Source: Novosphingobium sp. B1 (lineage in GTDB: Bacteria > Pseudomonadota > Alphaproteobacteria > Sphingomonadales > Sphingomonadaceae). Taken from it: a DNA stretch of 64,000 nucleotides. The notes beneath the pieces are model-generated. The model made no database searches. It saw only the letters and a program-made list of their open reading frames with translations, and was not told the origin of the DNA. Location of the stretch: contig NZ_FWXL01000002.1 of assembly GCF_900176395.1 (NCBI RefSeq), positions 468,261-532,260 on the forward strand, given 5' to 3'. This document shows, in pieces, positions 42,812 to 51,487 of the stretch. Within the stretch, counting starts at the first letter, position 1, and each line of letters begins with the position of its first letter. The translations under genes were made by a program, and so were the position numbers.

Positions 42812-43675
42812 TTGGAAATGTCGGGGGCCATGGTCGCAAGCGACAGCAACGGCGTGATCGCGCTGCGGGCTGACCATCTCGAACAGGCTCACGGTCTTTC
42901 GGAGGTGCTGAAGTGGCCCTACCGGCTGGAAGACTGGCAATTCGCGCTGGAACTGGGCCGCGGCTTTGCCGTGGAGGTTGATGGCAAGCTGCTGGGAACT
43001 GCCCTGTGGTGGCCTTATGGCGAGGATTTCGCGACCATCGGCATGATCATCGTTTCTCCCGATGCGCAGCGCCGGGGAATCGGCGGCAGGCTGATGGCTG
43101 CGCTGCTGGCAGACGCGGCAGGGCGGCGGATCACGCTGATCAGCACCAAGGATGGCGAACCGCTTTATGCAAAGCTGGGCTTTGCACGTTGCGGCTTCAT
43201 CACCCAGCATCAGGCGGTGCTGGACAAGGTTCCCGCCATCGATACCTCAGTGCCGGTGCGCGCTGCCACAACCGCCGACCGGGCTGCGATCGACGCGGTC
43301 GACGCGGCCGCGGCGGGCATGGATCGCCGGTTGCTGCTCGACGCGTTGCTTGCTGTGGCAGATGCCGTCGTGATCGAACGGGCCGGCGTCATCTCCGGCT
43401 ATGGCTGCGTCCGGCGTTGGGGGCGCGGGGTGGTGATCGGACCTGTGGTCGCAGCGACTGCCGACGACGCCAAGGCGATCGTTGCCGTGCTCGCTTCGGC
43501 CTATGAAGGCGTTTTCGTGCGGGTCGACGTCACGGATGCGAGCGGACTTGCGCCGTGGCTGGTCGAGATCGGCCTGCCGCAGGTGGACCGGGCACCGATC
43601 ATGGCGCTGGGCGCGCCGCCGATCTCTGAACCGGGGGCCATGCTGGTGGCGCTTTCGAACCAGTCGCTGGGCTGA
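42812..43675 (+). CDS. Two-domain GNAT acetyltransferase, copy 1
   Basis: A GNAT N-acetyltransferase of about 287 residues made of two GNAT-like halves. The first half has the acetyl-CoA loop IVSPDAQRRGIGGRLMAALLADA (R-x-x-G-I-G). The C-terminal half, with WGRGVVIGPVVAATADDAKAIV, is the degenerate second domain seen in this subfamily. A TTG at 42812 sits five bases after GAGGAG and is chosen as start; ATG 42818 is the alternative. A clear paralogue lies at 49154-50011 with the same two-domain layout. Likely role: acetylation of an amine intermediate, inferred from the surrounding oxidases. Confidence 0.82.
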   Translation: MEMSGAMVASDSNGVIALRADHLEQAHGLSEVLKWPYRLEDWQFALELGRGFAVEVDGKLLGTALWWPYGEDFATIGMIIVSPDAQRRGIGGRLMAALLADAAGRRITLISTKDGEPLYAKLGFARCGFITQHQAVLDKVPAIDTSVPVRAATTADRAAIDAVDAAAAGMDRRLLLDALLAVADAVVIERAGVISGYGCVRRWGRGVVIGPVVAATADDAKAIVAVLASAYEGVFVRVDVTDASGLAPWLVEIGLPQVDRAPIMALGAPPISEPGAMLVALSNQSLG

Positions 43676-43697
43676 AGCCATTGTTACAGGCGGGATA

Positions 43698-44876
43698 ATG
43701 ATGACGAAAACTGCAGTTCTCGACGCCGTAACGGCAAACCCGGTTTCGCTTGATACGGTGGCGACCCCGGCACTTGTCCTCGATGTGAGCAAGGTGGATC
43801 GCAACATCGCCCGGCTACGGGCGCACCTCGCAAAGCTGGGCACGGGGTTCCGGCCGCATGTCAAGACGAGCAAGTCGCTGGACGTGGCGCGCAGGCTGTT
43901 TCCCGAACGAACCGGCCCGATCACGGTTTCGACCCTTGCCGAAGCCGAATACTTCGCCGACGGAGGCTTTACCGACATCACGTACGCCGTGGGCCTGAGC
44001 TTCAATCGCATCGAGCGGGCGCGCAAGCTGGTGGCCCGGGGCGTGCGGCTTTCGGTGCTGATCGACACGCCGGAGCAGGCCCATGCCCTGGCAGAAGCTG
44101 CGGCGGATGGCGGTCCGATGCCGGCGGTACTGATCGAGATCGATTGCGACGGACATCGCGGTGGTGTTCTGCCCGATGATCCCGCGCTTGTCGCCATTGC
44201 CGACGTGGTGCGAGACGGCGGGCTGGAACTGGCGGGCGTGCTGACCCACGCCGGGGAATCCTACAATGCACGCGGAGGCGCCGGGTTGCCCGAAGCGGCA
44301 GAGGGCGAGCGCGCTGCTGCGGTGGCGGCGGCTGAAGTCTTGCGGGCTGCCGGCCATCACTGTCCCGTGGTCAGCGTTGGTTCGACGCCGACCGCGCATT
44401 TCGCGCAAAACCTCTCAGGGGTGACCGAAGTGCGCGCAGGCGTGTTCAGTTTCTTCGACCTGGTCATGCACGGGATCGGCGTGTGCGCGGTGGAGGATAT
44501 CGCTGCGTCGGTGCTGCTGACGGTGATCGGCCATCGCCCGGAAAAGGGCTGGATCCTTACCGATGGGGGTTGGATGGCCCTTTCGCGCGATCGCGGGACG
44601 CAGCGCCATCCGGTCGACCAGGGCTATGGCATGGTCTGCGACATCGACGGCAAGCCCTTTGCCGACGTGATCGTGGAAGATGCCAGCCAGGAGCACGGCA
44701 TCATCAAGGTTCGCCCGGGAAGTGGCGGCAGCCTGCCCGACCTGCCGATCGGTTCGCGGGTGCGCATCCTGCCCAATCACGCCTGCGCCACCTGTGCGCA
44801 GCATGAAGCCTACAACGTGGTAGATGGCGCGGGTCGCGAAATCGTGGGCCATTGGCCACGCATGCGGGGTTGGTGA
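43698..44876 (+). CDS. PLP-dependent D-serine dehydratase/D-threonine aldolase family enzyme
   Basis: A 392-residue fold-type III (alanine-racemase-like) PLP enzyme with the DSD1 C-terminal domain. The PLP lysine is Lys56 in FRPHVKTSKSLD. The zinc motif His361-x-Cys363 (LPNHACATCAQH) is intact. Known members cleave D-threonine, dehydrate D-serine or D-threo-hydroxyaspartate, or act as the hydroxyaspartate aldolase (BhcC) of the beta-hydroxyaspartate cycle. Which of these applies is not decidable by eye. The ATG at 43698 follows the GNAT gene by 22 bases. Its presence with an OCD-family enzyme is notable. Confidence 0.88.
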   Translation: MMTKTAVLDAVTANPVSLDTVATPALVLDVSKVDRNIARLRAHLAKLGTGFRPHVKTSKSLDVARRLFPERTGPITVSTLAEAEYFADGGFTDITYAVGLSFNRIERARKLVARGVRLSVLIDTPEQAHALAEAAADGGPMPAVLIEIDCDGHRGGVLPDDPALVAIADVVRDGGLELAGVLTHAGESYNARGGAGLPEAAEGERAAAVAAAEVLRAAGHHCPVVSVGSTPTAHFAQNLSGVTEVRAGVFSFFDLVMHGIGVCAVEDIAASVLLTVIGHRPEKGWILTDGGWMALSRDRGTQRHPVDQGYGMVCDIDGKPFADVIVEDASQEHGIIKVRPGSGGSLPDLPIGSRVRILPNHACATCAQHEAYNVVDGAGREIVGHWPRMRGW

Positions 44877-44918
44877 CACCGCCTTGTCTTCCGCAACCCG
44901 CAAGGGTGGAGAAACGAC

Positions 44919-46199
44919 ATGAAGATGACCTCCTATTGGCTCGATAGTGCCAGGCCCTTTGCCTCTGGCGCGCAGGGCGGACCGAGCGGCACTGCCGACG
45001 TTGCCGTGATCGGAGCGGGCTTTACCGGCCTGTCGGCGGCGCTGGCGCTGGCAAAAAAGGGGGCCAAGGTCGTTGTTCTCGAAGCGGACCGGGTGGCCGG
45101 TGCGGCATCGGGGCGCAACGGCGGCATGTGCAACAACGGCTTTGCACAAGACTATGGCGGCATGGTCGAGAAGTTTGGGTCGGAACGTGCAAACATGTTC
45201 TACCGCGCCTTCGACGCGGGCGTTGACCTGGTCGAGCAGATCGTGGCTGACGAGGGGATCGACTGCCACTTCGGCCGCGTCGGCAAGCTCAAGCTGGCGG
45301 CAAAGCCCGGGCATTTCGAGAAGATCAAGCGATCGCAGGACCTGCTGGCGCGCACCGTCGATCCCGAGACAAGCCTGGTCTTGCCGCAGGACCTGCATGC
45401 AGAGATCGGCTCGGACATATTTTGCGGCGGCATGCTCTACGGCAAGAGCGCCAGCATGCACATGGGCGAGTACGGGCAGGGCCTGGCCGAAGCGGTGGTA
45501 CGCCGTGGCGGCACGATTTTCGAGCATAACCCGTTGATCAAGATGCGTCGCGTTGCTGGCACGAGCCACGAGCTGACGACGCCCCATGGCAGCCTGATCG
45601 CCAATCAGGTGCTACTGGCCACGGGCACGTCGCGCGTTGGACCATTGGGATGGTTCCGGCGCCGCCTGGTGCCGGTGGGAGCCTACCTGATCGCGACGGA
45701 ACCTCTGCCGGTGGAATTGCTGGACAGGTTGACGCCGCTTCGGCGCAACACAGTCGATACGCGCAACTTCGTCAGCTATTTCCGCACGACGCCTGACAAT
45801 CGCATCCTGTTTGGCGGCCGGGCGCGCTTTTCCAGTCGCAGCGATCCGGCCGCGGACGCCAGGAGCGGCGCGATCTTGCGGCGTTCAATGGCGAACTTCT
45901 TCCCCGAACTGGCCGAAGCGCGCATCGACTATTGCTGGGGCGGCATGGTGGACATGACCAGCGATCGCCTACCCCGCGCAGGGGAACGCGACGGCCTGTT
46001 TTATTCGATGGGCTACAGCGGCCACGGCACGCACATGGCGACATACATGGGCAAGATCATGGCCGACGTGCTGGACGGCAAGGCCGAGGCGAACCCGTGG
46101 CGCGACTTCGACTGGCCTGCGATCCCCGGCTACTTCGGCACGCCGTGGTTCCTGCCGTTCGTCGGCGCATATTACCGGTACAAGGATATGGTTGGATGA
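44919..46199 (+). CDS. FAD-dependent amine oxidase/oxidoreductase (DAO family, PuuB-like), copy 1
   Basis: A 426-residue flavoprotein of the D-amino-acid-oxidase/glycine-oxidase fold, closest in look to gamma-glutamylputrescine oxidoreductase PuuB. The FAD loop is VAVIGAGFTGLSAALALAKKGAKVVVLEADRV. The GRNGGMCNNGF stretch is the flavin-contact region, and the C-terminus carries RDGLFYSMGYSGHGTHMATYMG. Expected to oxidise a C-N bond of an amine or N-substituted amino acid, releasing an aldehyde or keto acid. ATG 44919 has a GGAGA site. It overlaps the aldehyde dehydrogenase gene that follows, a strong functional hint. Confidence 0.88.
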   Translation: MKMTSYWLDSARPFASGAQGGPSGTADVAVIGAGFTGLSAALALAKKGAKVVVLEADRVAGAASGRNGGMCNNGFAQDYGGMVEKFGSERANMFYRAFDAGVDLVEQIVADEGIDCHFGRVGKLKLAAKPGHFEKIKRSQDLLARTVDPETSLVLPQDLHAEIGSDIFCGGMLYGKSASMHMGEYGQGLAEAVVRRGGTIFEHNPLIKMRRVAGTSHELTTPHGSLIANQVLLATGTSRVGPLGWFRRRLVPVGAYLIATEPLPVELLDRLTPLRRNTVDTRNFVSYFRTTPDNRILFGGRARFSSRSDPAADARSGAILRRSMANFFPELAEARIDYCWGGMVDMTSDRLPRAGERDGLFYSMGYSGHGTHMATYMGKIMADVLDGKAEANPWRDFDWPAIPGYFGTPWFLPFVGAYYRYKDMVG

Positions 46200-47656
46200 G
46201 CGATCCAGCACAGGACGCACTGCAGGCAGTGCTGCCGCTGACAGGCAAGGCCTATATCGGCGGCGAATGGATCGACCTGCCAGGCGCCGAAAGGCTGCCG
46301 GTGATCAATCCGGCCAACGGCACCTGCATCGCGCAAGTGGCCGCGGGCACGGAGGCGGATCTTGACCGGGCGGTGGCAGCGGCGCGCGCGGCCTTCGGCG
46401 GGTTTTCGCAAAGCCCGGTGGCAGAGCGCATTGCCCTGCTGGAGCGCATTCACGCGCTGATGACCGAACGAGCCGAAACGCTGGCGCAAGTGCTTGTGAT
46501 GGAAATGGGTGCTGCGATCAGCTTCGCCCGGGCATCGCACGTGCCCTTCGCGATGGCCCATGTGCAGGCCGCGATCGAGGTGCTGCGGGACTATGATTTC
46601 CTGACGATGCGCGGGACAACTGCCATCGTACGCGAACCCATAGGCGTTGCCGGGCTGATCACGCCGTGGAACTGGCCGCTCTATCAGATCACCGCGAAGG
46701 TTGCACCGGCTCTGGCCGCAGGATGCACGGTAGTGCTCAAGCCCAGCGAGCTTTCGCCGTTGAGCGCCATAATGTTTGCGCAGGTCATGCATGACGCAGG
46801 CGCGCCCGCAGGCATCTTCAATCTACTGAACGGCACTGGCAGCGAAGTGGGGGCAGGGATGGCAGCCCATCCCGACGTCGACATGATCTCGATCACCGGA
46901 TCGAACCGTGCAGGCGTGCTTGTTGCGCAGGGCGCAGCGCCGACCGTGAAGCGGGTGACGCAGGAGCTTGGCGGCAAATCTCCCAACGTGCTGCTGCCCG
47001 ATGCCGATTTCGAGCGGGTCGTCCCGCTGGGCGTGATGGCCGCGTTTCGCAACGTCGGTCAATCGTGCAGTGCGCCGACACGGATGATCGTGCCGCGTTC
47101 TGCCTTGGCGCAGGTCGAAGCCCTTGCGCGCAAAGCGGCCGAAGACATCGTCGTAGGCGATCCCACCGAGGATGCGACGACAATCGGCCCGATTGCCAAT
47201 GCTGCGCAGCATCGGCGGGTCCAGACGATGATCGCTGTAGGCATCGAAGAGGGCGCGAGGCTGGTCTGCGGCGGTCTTGGCAATCCTGAAGGACTGGACC
47301 ACGGGCTGTTCGCGAAACCGACGATCTTCTCGGATGTCACAACTGCGATGCGCATCGCGCAGGAGGAAATCTTCGGGCCGGTGCTGGCGATCATCCCTTA
47401 CGATGACATCGACGAGGCTGTCGCTATCGCCAATGACACGGACTATGGGCTCGGCGGCCACGTGCATGGTGCCGACCTGGAGCAGGCGCGCAGCGTCGCG
47501 CTGCGCATCCGCACCGGGCAGGTCCACATCAACGCCCCGGCGTGGGACCGGCACGCGCCGTTCGGTGGCTACAAGCGGTCCGGCAACGGCCGCGAGTACG
47601 GCCTTTTCGGCTTCGAGGAATATCTCGAGGTGAAGGCCATCCTCGGTTTCGCATGA
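46196..47656 (+). CDS. Aldehyde dehydrogenase
   Basis: A 486-residue NAD(P)-dependent aldehyde dehydrogenase. The catalytic glutamate lies in QELGGKSPN and the nucleophilic cysteine in FRNVGQSCSAPTR. NWPLYQITAKVAPALAAGC and the TGSNRAGVLVA loop are also standard. ATG 46196 overlaps the TGA of the preceding flavin oxidase. It should oxidise the aldehyde that enzyme releases to an acid. Substrate specificity cannot be assigned; the serine before the cysteine and the start INPANGTCIAQV are like broad amino- or hydroxy-aldehyde enzymes. Confidence 0.92.
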   Translation: MSDPAQDALQAVLPLTGKAYIGGEWIDLPGAERLPVINPANGTCIAQVAAGTEADLDRAVAAARAAFGGFSQSPVAERIALLERIHALMTERAETLAQVLVMEMGAAISFARASHVPFAMAHVQAAIEVLRDYDFLTMRGTTAIVREPIGVAGLITPWNWPLYQITAKVAPALAAGCTVVLKPSELSPLSAIMFAQVMHDAGAPAGIFNLLNGTGSEVGAGMAAHPDVDMISITGSNRAGVLVAQGAAPTVKRVTQELGGKSPNVLLPDADFERVVPLGVMAAFRNVGQSCSAPTRMIVPRSALAQVEALARKAAEDIVVGDPTEDATTIGPIANAAQHRRVQTMIAVGIEEGARLVCGGLGNPEGLDHGLFAKPTIFSDVTTAMRIAQEEIFGPVLAIIPYDDIDEAVAIANDTDYGLGGHVHGADLEQARSVALRIRTGQVHINAPAWDRHAPFGGYKRSGNGREYGLFGFEEYLEVKAILGFA

Positions 47657-47684
47657 CTTCACAAGATCACCGGAGAAGTACGAC

Positions 47685-49010
47685 ATGCCCGCGCCCTTGA
47701 GGTTCATCGAGTCCACCCCGGAGCTGCCAAAGCAGGCTGACGTCGTCGTTATCGGCGCGGGCATTGTCGGCAGTTTTACCGCCTATTTCCTCGCTAAGCG
47801 TGGGCTGAAAGTTGCGCTCATCGAAAAGGGTGTGGTCGGTGGCGAGCAATCGAGCCGCAACTGGGGCTGGTGCCGCCAGCAGAACCGGGACGAGCGCGAG
47901 TTGCCATTGGCAACCAAGGCGCTCGACCTGTGGGAGCAGTTCGGGATCGAGAGCGGTGAGGAAACCGGGTTCCGTCGGTGCGGCCTGTTCTATGTCAGCA
48001 ACGACGAAGCCGAGATCGCAACGTGGGCGAAATGGGGCGAGTATGCCCGCTCGATCGGCGTGAAGACCCGCATGCTGAACAGCCAGCAGGCGACCGAAAA
48101 AGGCAGCTTCACCAAGCAGGTCTGGAAGGGCGGCGTGCATTCGCAGATGGATGGAATCGCCGACCCCGGCCTTGCCGTGCCAGGAGTCGCGCGTGCCATC
48201 ATGGCGCTGGGCGGCACGGTCCACCAGGCCTGCGCGGCACGTGGGATCGAAACCATCGCTGGCGCTGTCAGCGGCGTGGTAACCGAGCGCGGCACCATCG
48301 CCACCAAGCTCGTCATCCATGCAGGTGGCGCCTGGGCATCCTCGTTCATGCACCAGTTGGGCGTGCGTTTTCCGCAAGCGACAGTCCGCCAATCCATCCT
48401 TGCCATTGGTACGGGCCACATGAGCCTGCCCGACGCCTTCTATGGCAATTCGATGTCGATCACCCGTCGCGGCGATGGAGCCCACGCGCTGGCCTACAGC
48501 GGGCGCGCCAAGGTGGACCCGACGATGCAGTTCATGCGGTTTCAGAAGCAGTTTCTGCCGATGTTCAAGCAGCGCTGGAAGAAGGTGTCGCCCGGAGGCC
48601 TGCAGGGATTGCAAGCCGGCCACGAGACGCTTTCTCGCTGGGCACTGGACCGGCCGACCCCGATGGAAGCACGTCGCATCCTCGATCCGAAGCCGGACCC
48701 CAAGACCATGCGGCTGACCATCGAGCGCGTATCGCAGTTGATCCCTGCCGTGAGGCAGGCACCGATTGTCGGCAAGTGGGCCGGGTTCGTCGACAGCACG
48801 CCCGATGGCGTTCCGGTGATCGGTGAGATACCTGCCATTCCGGGCTTCATCCTGGCCGCCGGCTTCAGCGGCCATGGCTTCGGCATCGGGCCGGGGGCGG
48901 GGCACCTTGTCGCCGACATTGCCTCGGGCCACGAGCCGATCGTCGACCCACGGCCCTACCGGCTGTCGCGTTTCGACCCCGGTGGCAGGATCGCCGTATC
49001 CGAGTTCTGA
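47685..49010 (+). CDS. FAD-dependent amine oxidase/oxidoreductase (DAO family), copy 2
   Basis: A 441-residue flavoprotein of the same superfamily as the gene at 44919 but from a different branch. FAD loop: VVVIGAGIVGSFTAYFLAKRGLKVALIEKG; flavin-contact region GEQSSRNWGWCRQQNRDERE; end motif GFILAAGFSGHGFGIGPGAGHLVADI. This RNWGWCRQQ type resembles opine-oxidase/sarcosine-oxidase-like proteins found with peptide/opine ABC importers. It is 28 bases after the aldehyde dehydrogenase and has a CGGAGAA site. Two different amine oxidases in one operon suggest a substrate with more than one C-N bond to be cut. Confidence 0.87.
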   Translation: MPAPLRFIESTPELPKQADVVVIGAGIVGSFTAYFLAKRGLKVALIEKGVVGGEQSSRNWGWCRQQNRDERELPLATKALDLWEQFGIESGEETGFRRCGLFYVSNDEAEIATWAKWGEYARSIGVKTRMLNSQQATEKGSFTKQVWKGGVHSQMDGIADPGLAVPGVARAIMALGGTVHQACAARGIETIAGAVSGVVTERGTIATKLVIHAGGAWASSFMHQLGVRFPQATVRQSILAIGTGHMSLPDAFYGNSMSITRRGDGAHALAYSGRAKVDPTMQFMRFQKQFLPMFKQRWKKVSPGGLQGLQAGHETLSRWALDRPTPMEARRILDPKPDPKTMRLTIERVSQLIPAVRQAPIVGKWAGFVDSTPDGVPVIGEIPAIPGFILAAGFSGHGFGIGPGAGHLVADIASGHEPIVDPRPYRLSRFDPGGRIAVSEF

Positions 49011-49153
49011 CCTCAAGCAACGCTTTCGGTTTTCGCCATAATGTTTCGAAATCCTGCGCAAACCGGCAGCTTCTTTTGAGCATTGTTCGCTAAAGCCGGA
49101 ACATCAACGGCGGCGAGGTCGGCGTTACACAGGGATGTGCGCGGGAGTATCGG

Positions 49154-50011
49154 ATGACAGTTCAGGACGTGACGAAGATCGTTCTGCGGGACATGACGGA
49201 AGACGATATTCCGTCCGTTGCCGATCTGTGCTTCGAGCAGCAGTGGCCGCACCGCGAAGAGGATCTCGAGAAGCTGCTGGCAATCGGTGGCGGGATGGTG
49301 GCCGAAGCAGATGGCAAGATCTGCGGGACGATCATGGCCTGGCGCTTTGGCCAATCCTTCGCAATGTTCGGCGTGATCATCGTGGCAGTGGCGCAGCAGG
49401 GCAAGGGACTGGGCCGCCAGATGGCAGAGGCCATGTTGGCACGCTTTGAGGGCGTGACCGTGCTGGTCAATGCCACCGACGAAGGTATTCCGCTCTATTC
49501 GAAGCTGGGCTTTGTCCCGCTGGGCAAGGTGCTGCAGCATCAAGGCACCGCACCGGTGCAGCCCCTTGTCGAATTGCGCTCCGGCGAGCGGGTCCGCCCG
49601 ATGGGTGCAGCCGATGCTGGCGCGCTGGAGACGCTCTATTCCTCGGCCACGGGCATGGACCGGAAGGCCTTGCTCGACGCGTTGCTGGCAGATGGCAGCG
49701 CGGTGGTCTTGTGCCGCGAGCATGTGCAGACGGGCTTTGCTGTGATCCGTCGGTTCGGGCGGGGTTGGTTGATTGGCCCTGTCATTGCCCCCGACGCGAT
49801 AGGAGCCAAGGCGCTGATTGCGCATTGGCTAGGCACACAGACTGGCAGCTTCTGCCGCGTCGATGTGCCCGAGGCGACGGGTCTTGGACCTTGGCTGGAG
49901 GAGGTGGGGTTGCCTGAGGCCGGACGGGTGACCCGGATGGTGTACGGCCCCGCCCCGGTCCCCGGAGAAGATGTCGCCATTTATGGTCTTGCTGCACAGG
50001 CGCTTGGATAA
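49154..50011 (+). CDS. Two-domain GNAT acetyltransferase, copy 2
   Basis: A 285-residue paralogue of the protein at 42812-43675. It has the same length, the same acetyl-CoA loop (AVAQQGKGLGRQMAEAMLA), the shared GMDRKALLDALLADG segment (GMDRRLLLDALLAVA in copy 1) and the matching second half (FGRGWLIGPVIAPDAIGAKALI). ATG 49154 follows GGGAG. One base separates its stop from the GabD-like start. Having two copies, each leading an oxidase or dehydrogenase sub-block, suggests two distinct amine substrates or products. Confidence 0.83.
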   Translation: MTVQDVTKIVLRDMTEDDIPSVADLCFEQQWPHREEDLEKLLAIGGGMVAEADGKICGTIMAWRFGQSFAMFGVIIVAVAQQGKGLGRQMAEAMLARFEGVTVLVNATDEGIPLYSKLGFVPLGKVLQHQGTAPVQPLVELRSGERVRPMGAADAGALETLYSSATGMDRKALLDALLADGSAVVLCREHVQTGFAVIRRFGRGWLIGPVIAPDAIGAKALIAHWLGTQTGSFCRVDVPEATGLGPWLEEVGLPEAGRVTRMVYGPAPVPGEDVAIYGLAAQALG

Positions 50012-50012
50012 C

Positions 50013-51467
50013 ATGCTGAACTTGAACGATCCCTCACTGTTGCGGCAAGCTGCCCTGGTTGATGGCACATGGCTATCCGCAGGTCTCCCGGCGCTTGCGG
50101 TGACCAACCCTGCAACTGACGAGGTCATCGGCACCGTGCCCGATTGCGGCACCGCCGAAACCGAAGCTGCGATTGCTGCGGCGCAGGCTGCATGGCCCGA
50201 GTGGCGGCGGCGCACCGCCGGCGAGCGTGCCGCCCTTCTAGAAGCGTGGCACGCGCTAGTCCTTGCCCATCAGGACGACCTTGCCCGGATTATGACTGCC
50301 GAGCAAGGCAAGACGATTGAGGAAGCACAGGGCGAGATCCGCTATGCCGCGACCTTCATCAAGTGGTTCGCGGAAGAAGGCCGCCGCGTCGGCGGGCGCA
50401 ACATTCCCTCGCCCGAGCGGGACCGCCGCATCATCGTCCTGACAGAGCCGGTTGGCGTTTCCGCTGCCATCACGCCGTGGAATTTTCCCGCCGCGATGAT
50501 CACTCGCAAGTGCGCGCCGGCACTGGCGGCCGGATGCCCGGTGGTGATCAAGCCTTCGGAGATGACGCCGTTCACTGCTCTGGCACTGATTGAACTGGCG
50601 CAACGCGCGGGTTTTCCCAAAGGCACGATCAACCTCGTGACGGGCATGCCCAAGGCCATCGGCGAGGCGATCACGGCAAGTCCGGTGGTGCGCAAGCTGT
50701 CGTTCACCGGCTCGACGCGCGTGGGGTCCTTGCTGATGCGGCAGAGTGCGGACACGATCAAGCGGCTGAGCCTTGAACTGGGCGGCAACGCTCCGCTGAT
50801 CGTGTTCGACGATGCCGATCTTGATCTGGCAGTGAAGGCAACAATGGCCAGCAAGTTCCGCAACGCCGGGCAGACCTGCGTCTGTGCGAACCGCGTCCTT
50901 GTCCACGCGCCCATTTACGACGAATTCGCCTCACTGCTTGGCGCGGCAGTGGAAGCGCTGAATGTCGGCAATGGCATGGACGCAGACGCCACGACCGGTC
51001 CCCTGATCAACCGGGCGGCCACCGAGAAGGTCGCGGCGCACATCGAGGATGCTCTGGGCAAGGGCGGCAGGGTGCTGTTTTCCGGCAAGGGTGCGCAAGG
51101 TGGCAACTTTGCCCGCCCGGTGATCATCGGTGAGGCCAATACCGAAATGCGATTGGCCCATGAGGAGACGTTCGGGCCCGTCGCGCCGCTGTTCCGCTTC
51201 GAGACCGAGGATGAAGCGATCGCACTGGCAAATGACACCGAATACGGGCTTGCGAGCTACTTCTACACCTCTGGCCTGGATCGCGCATTCCGCGTGGCCG
51301 AGGCGCTCGAAGCCGGCATGATCGCTCTCAACACGGGCTCGATCGCCATGGAAATTGCCCCGTTCGGGGGCGTGAAGCAGTCCGGCCTGGGCCGCGAAGG
51401 CGGCACGTTGGGCATTGAGGAATACCTGGAGACCAAGGCCTTCCACATCGGTGGCCTGAAGATCTGA
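50013..51467 (+). CDS. gabD: Succinate-semialdehyde dehydrogenase-like (GabD) aldehyde dehydrogenase
   Basis: A 484-residue aldehyde dehydrogenase with GabD-like sequence throughout: PWNFPAAMITRKCAPALAAGC, the glutamate in LELGGNAPLIVFDDAD, the cysteine in FRNAGQTCVCANR, and FGGVKQSGLGREGG near the end. GabD oxidises succinate semialdehyde from GABA to succinate; related enzymes take glutarate or aspartate semialdehyde. ATG 50013 lies one base after the GNAT stop; an in-frame start at 49971 is inside that gene. It links the cluster to the TCA cycle if the substrate yields a four-carbon semialdehyde. Confidence 0.87.
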   Translation: MLNLNDPSLLRQAALVDGTWLSAGLPALAVTNPATDEVIGTVPDCGTAETEAAIAAAQAAWPEWRRRTAGERAALLEAWHALVLAHQDDLARIMTAEQGKTIEEAQGEIRYAATFIKWFAEEGRRVGGRNIPSPERDRRIIVLTEPVGVSAAITPWNFPAAMITRKCAPALAAGCPVVIKPSEMTPFTALALIELAQRAGFPKGTINLVTGMPKAIGEAITASPVVRKLSFTGSTRVGSLLMRQSADTIKRLSLELGGNAPLIVFDDADLDLAVKATMASKFRNAGQTCVCANRVLVHAPIYDEFASLLGAAVEALNVGNGMDADATTGPLINRAATEKVAAHIEDALGKGGRVLFSGKGAQGGNFARPVIIGEANTEMRLAHEETFGPVAPLFRFETEDEAIALANDTEYGLASYFYTSGLDRAFRVAEALEAGMIALNTGSIAMEIAPFGGVKQSGLGREGGTLGIEEYLETKAFHIGGLKI

Positions 51468-51487
51468 AGCAGTTTGGGGGCCAAGCC

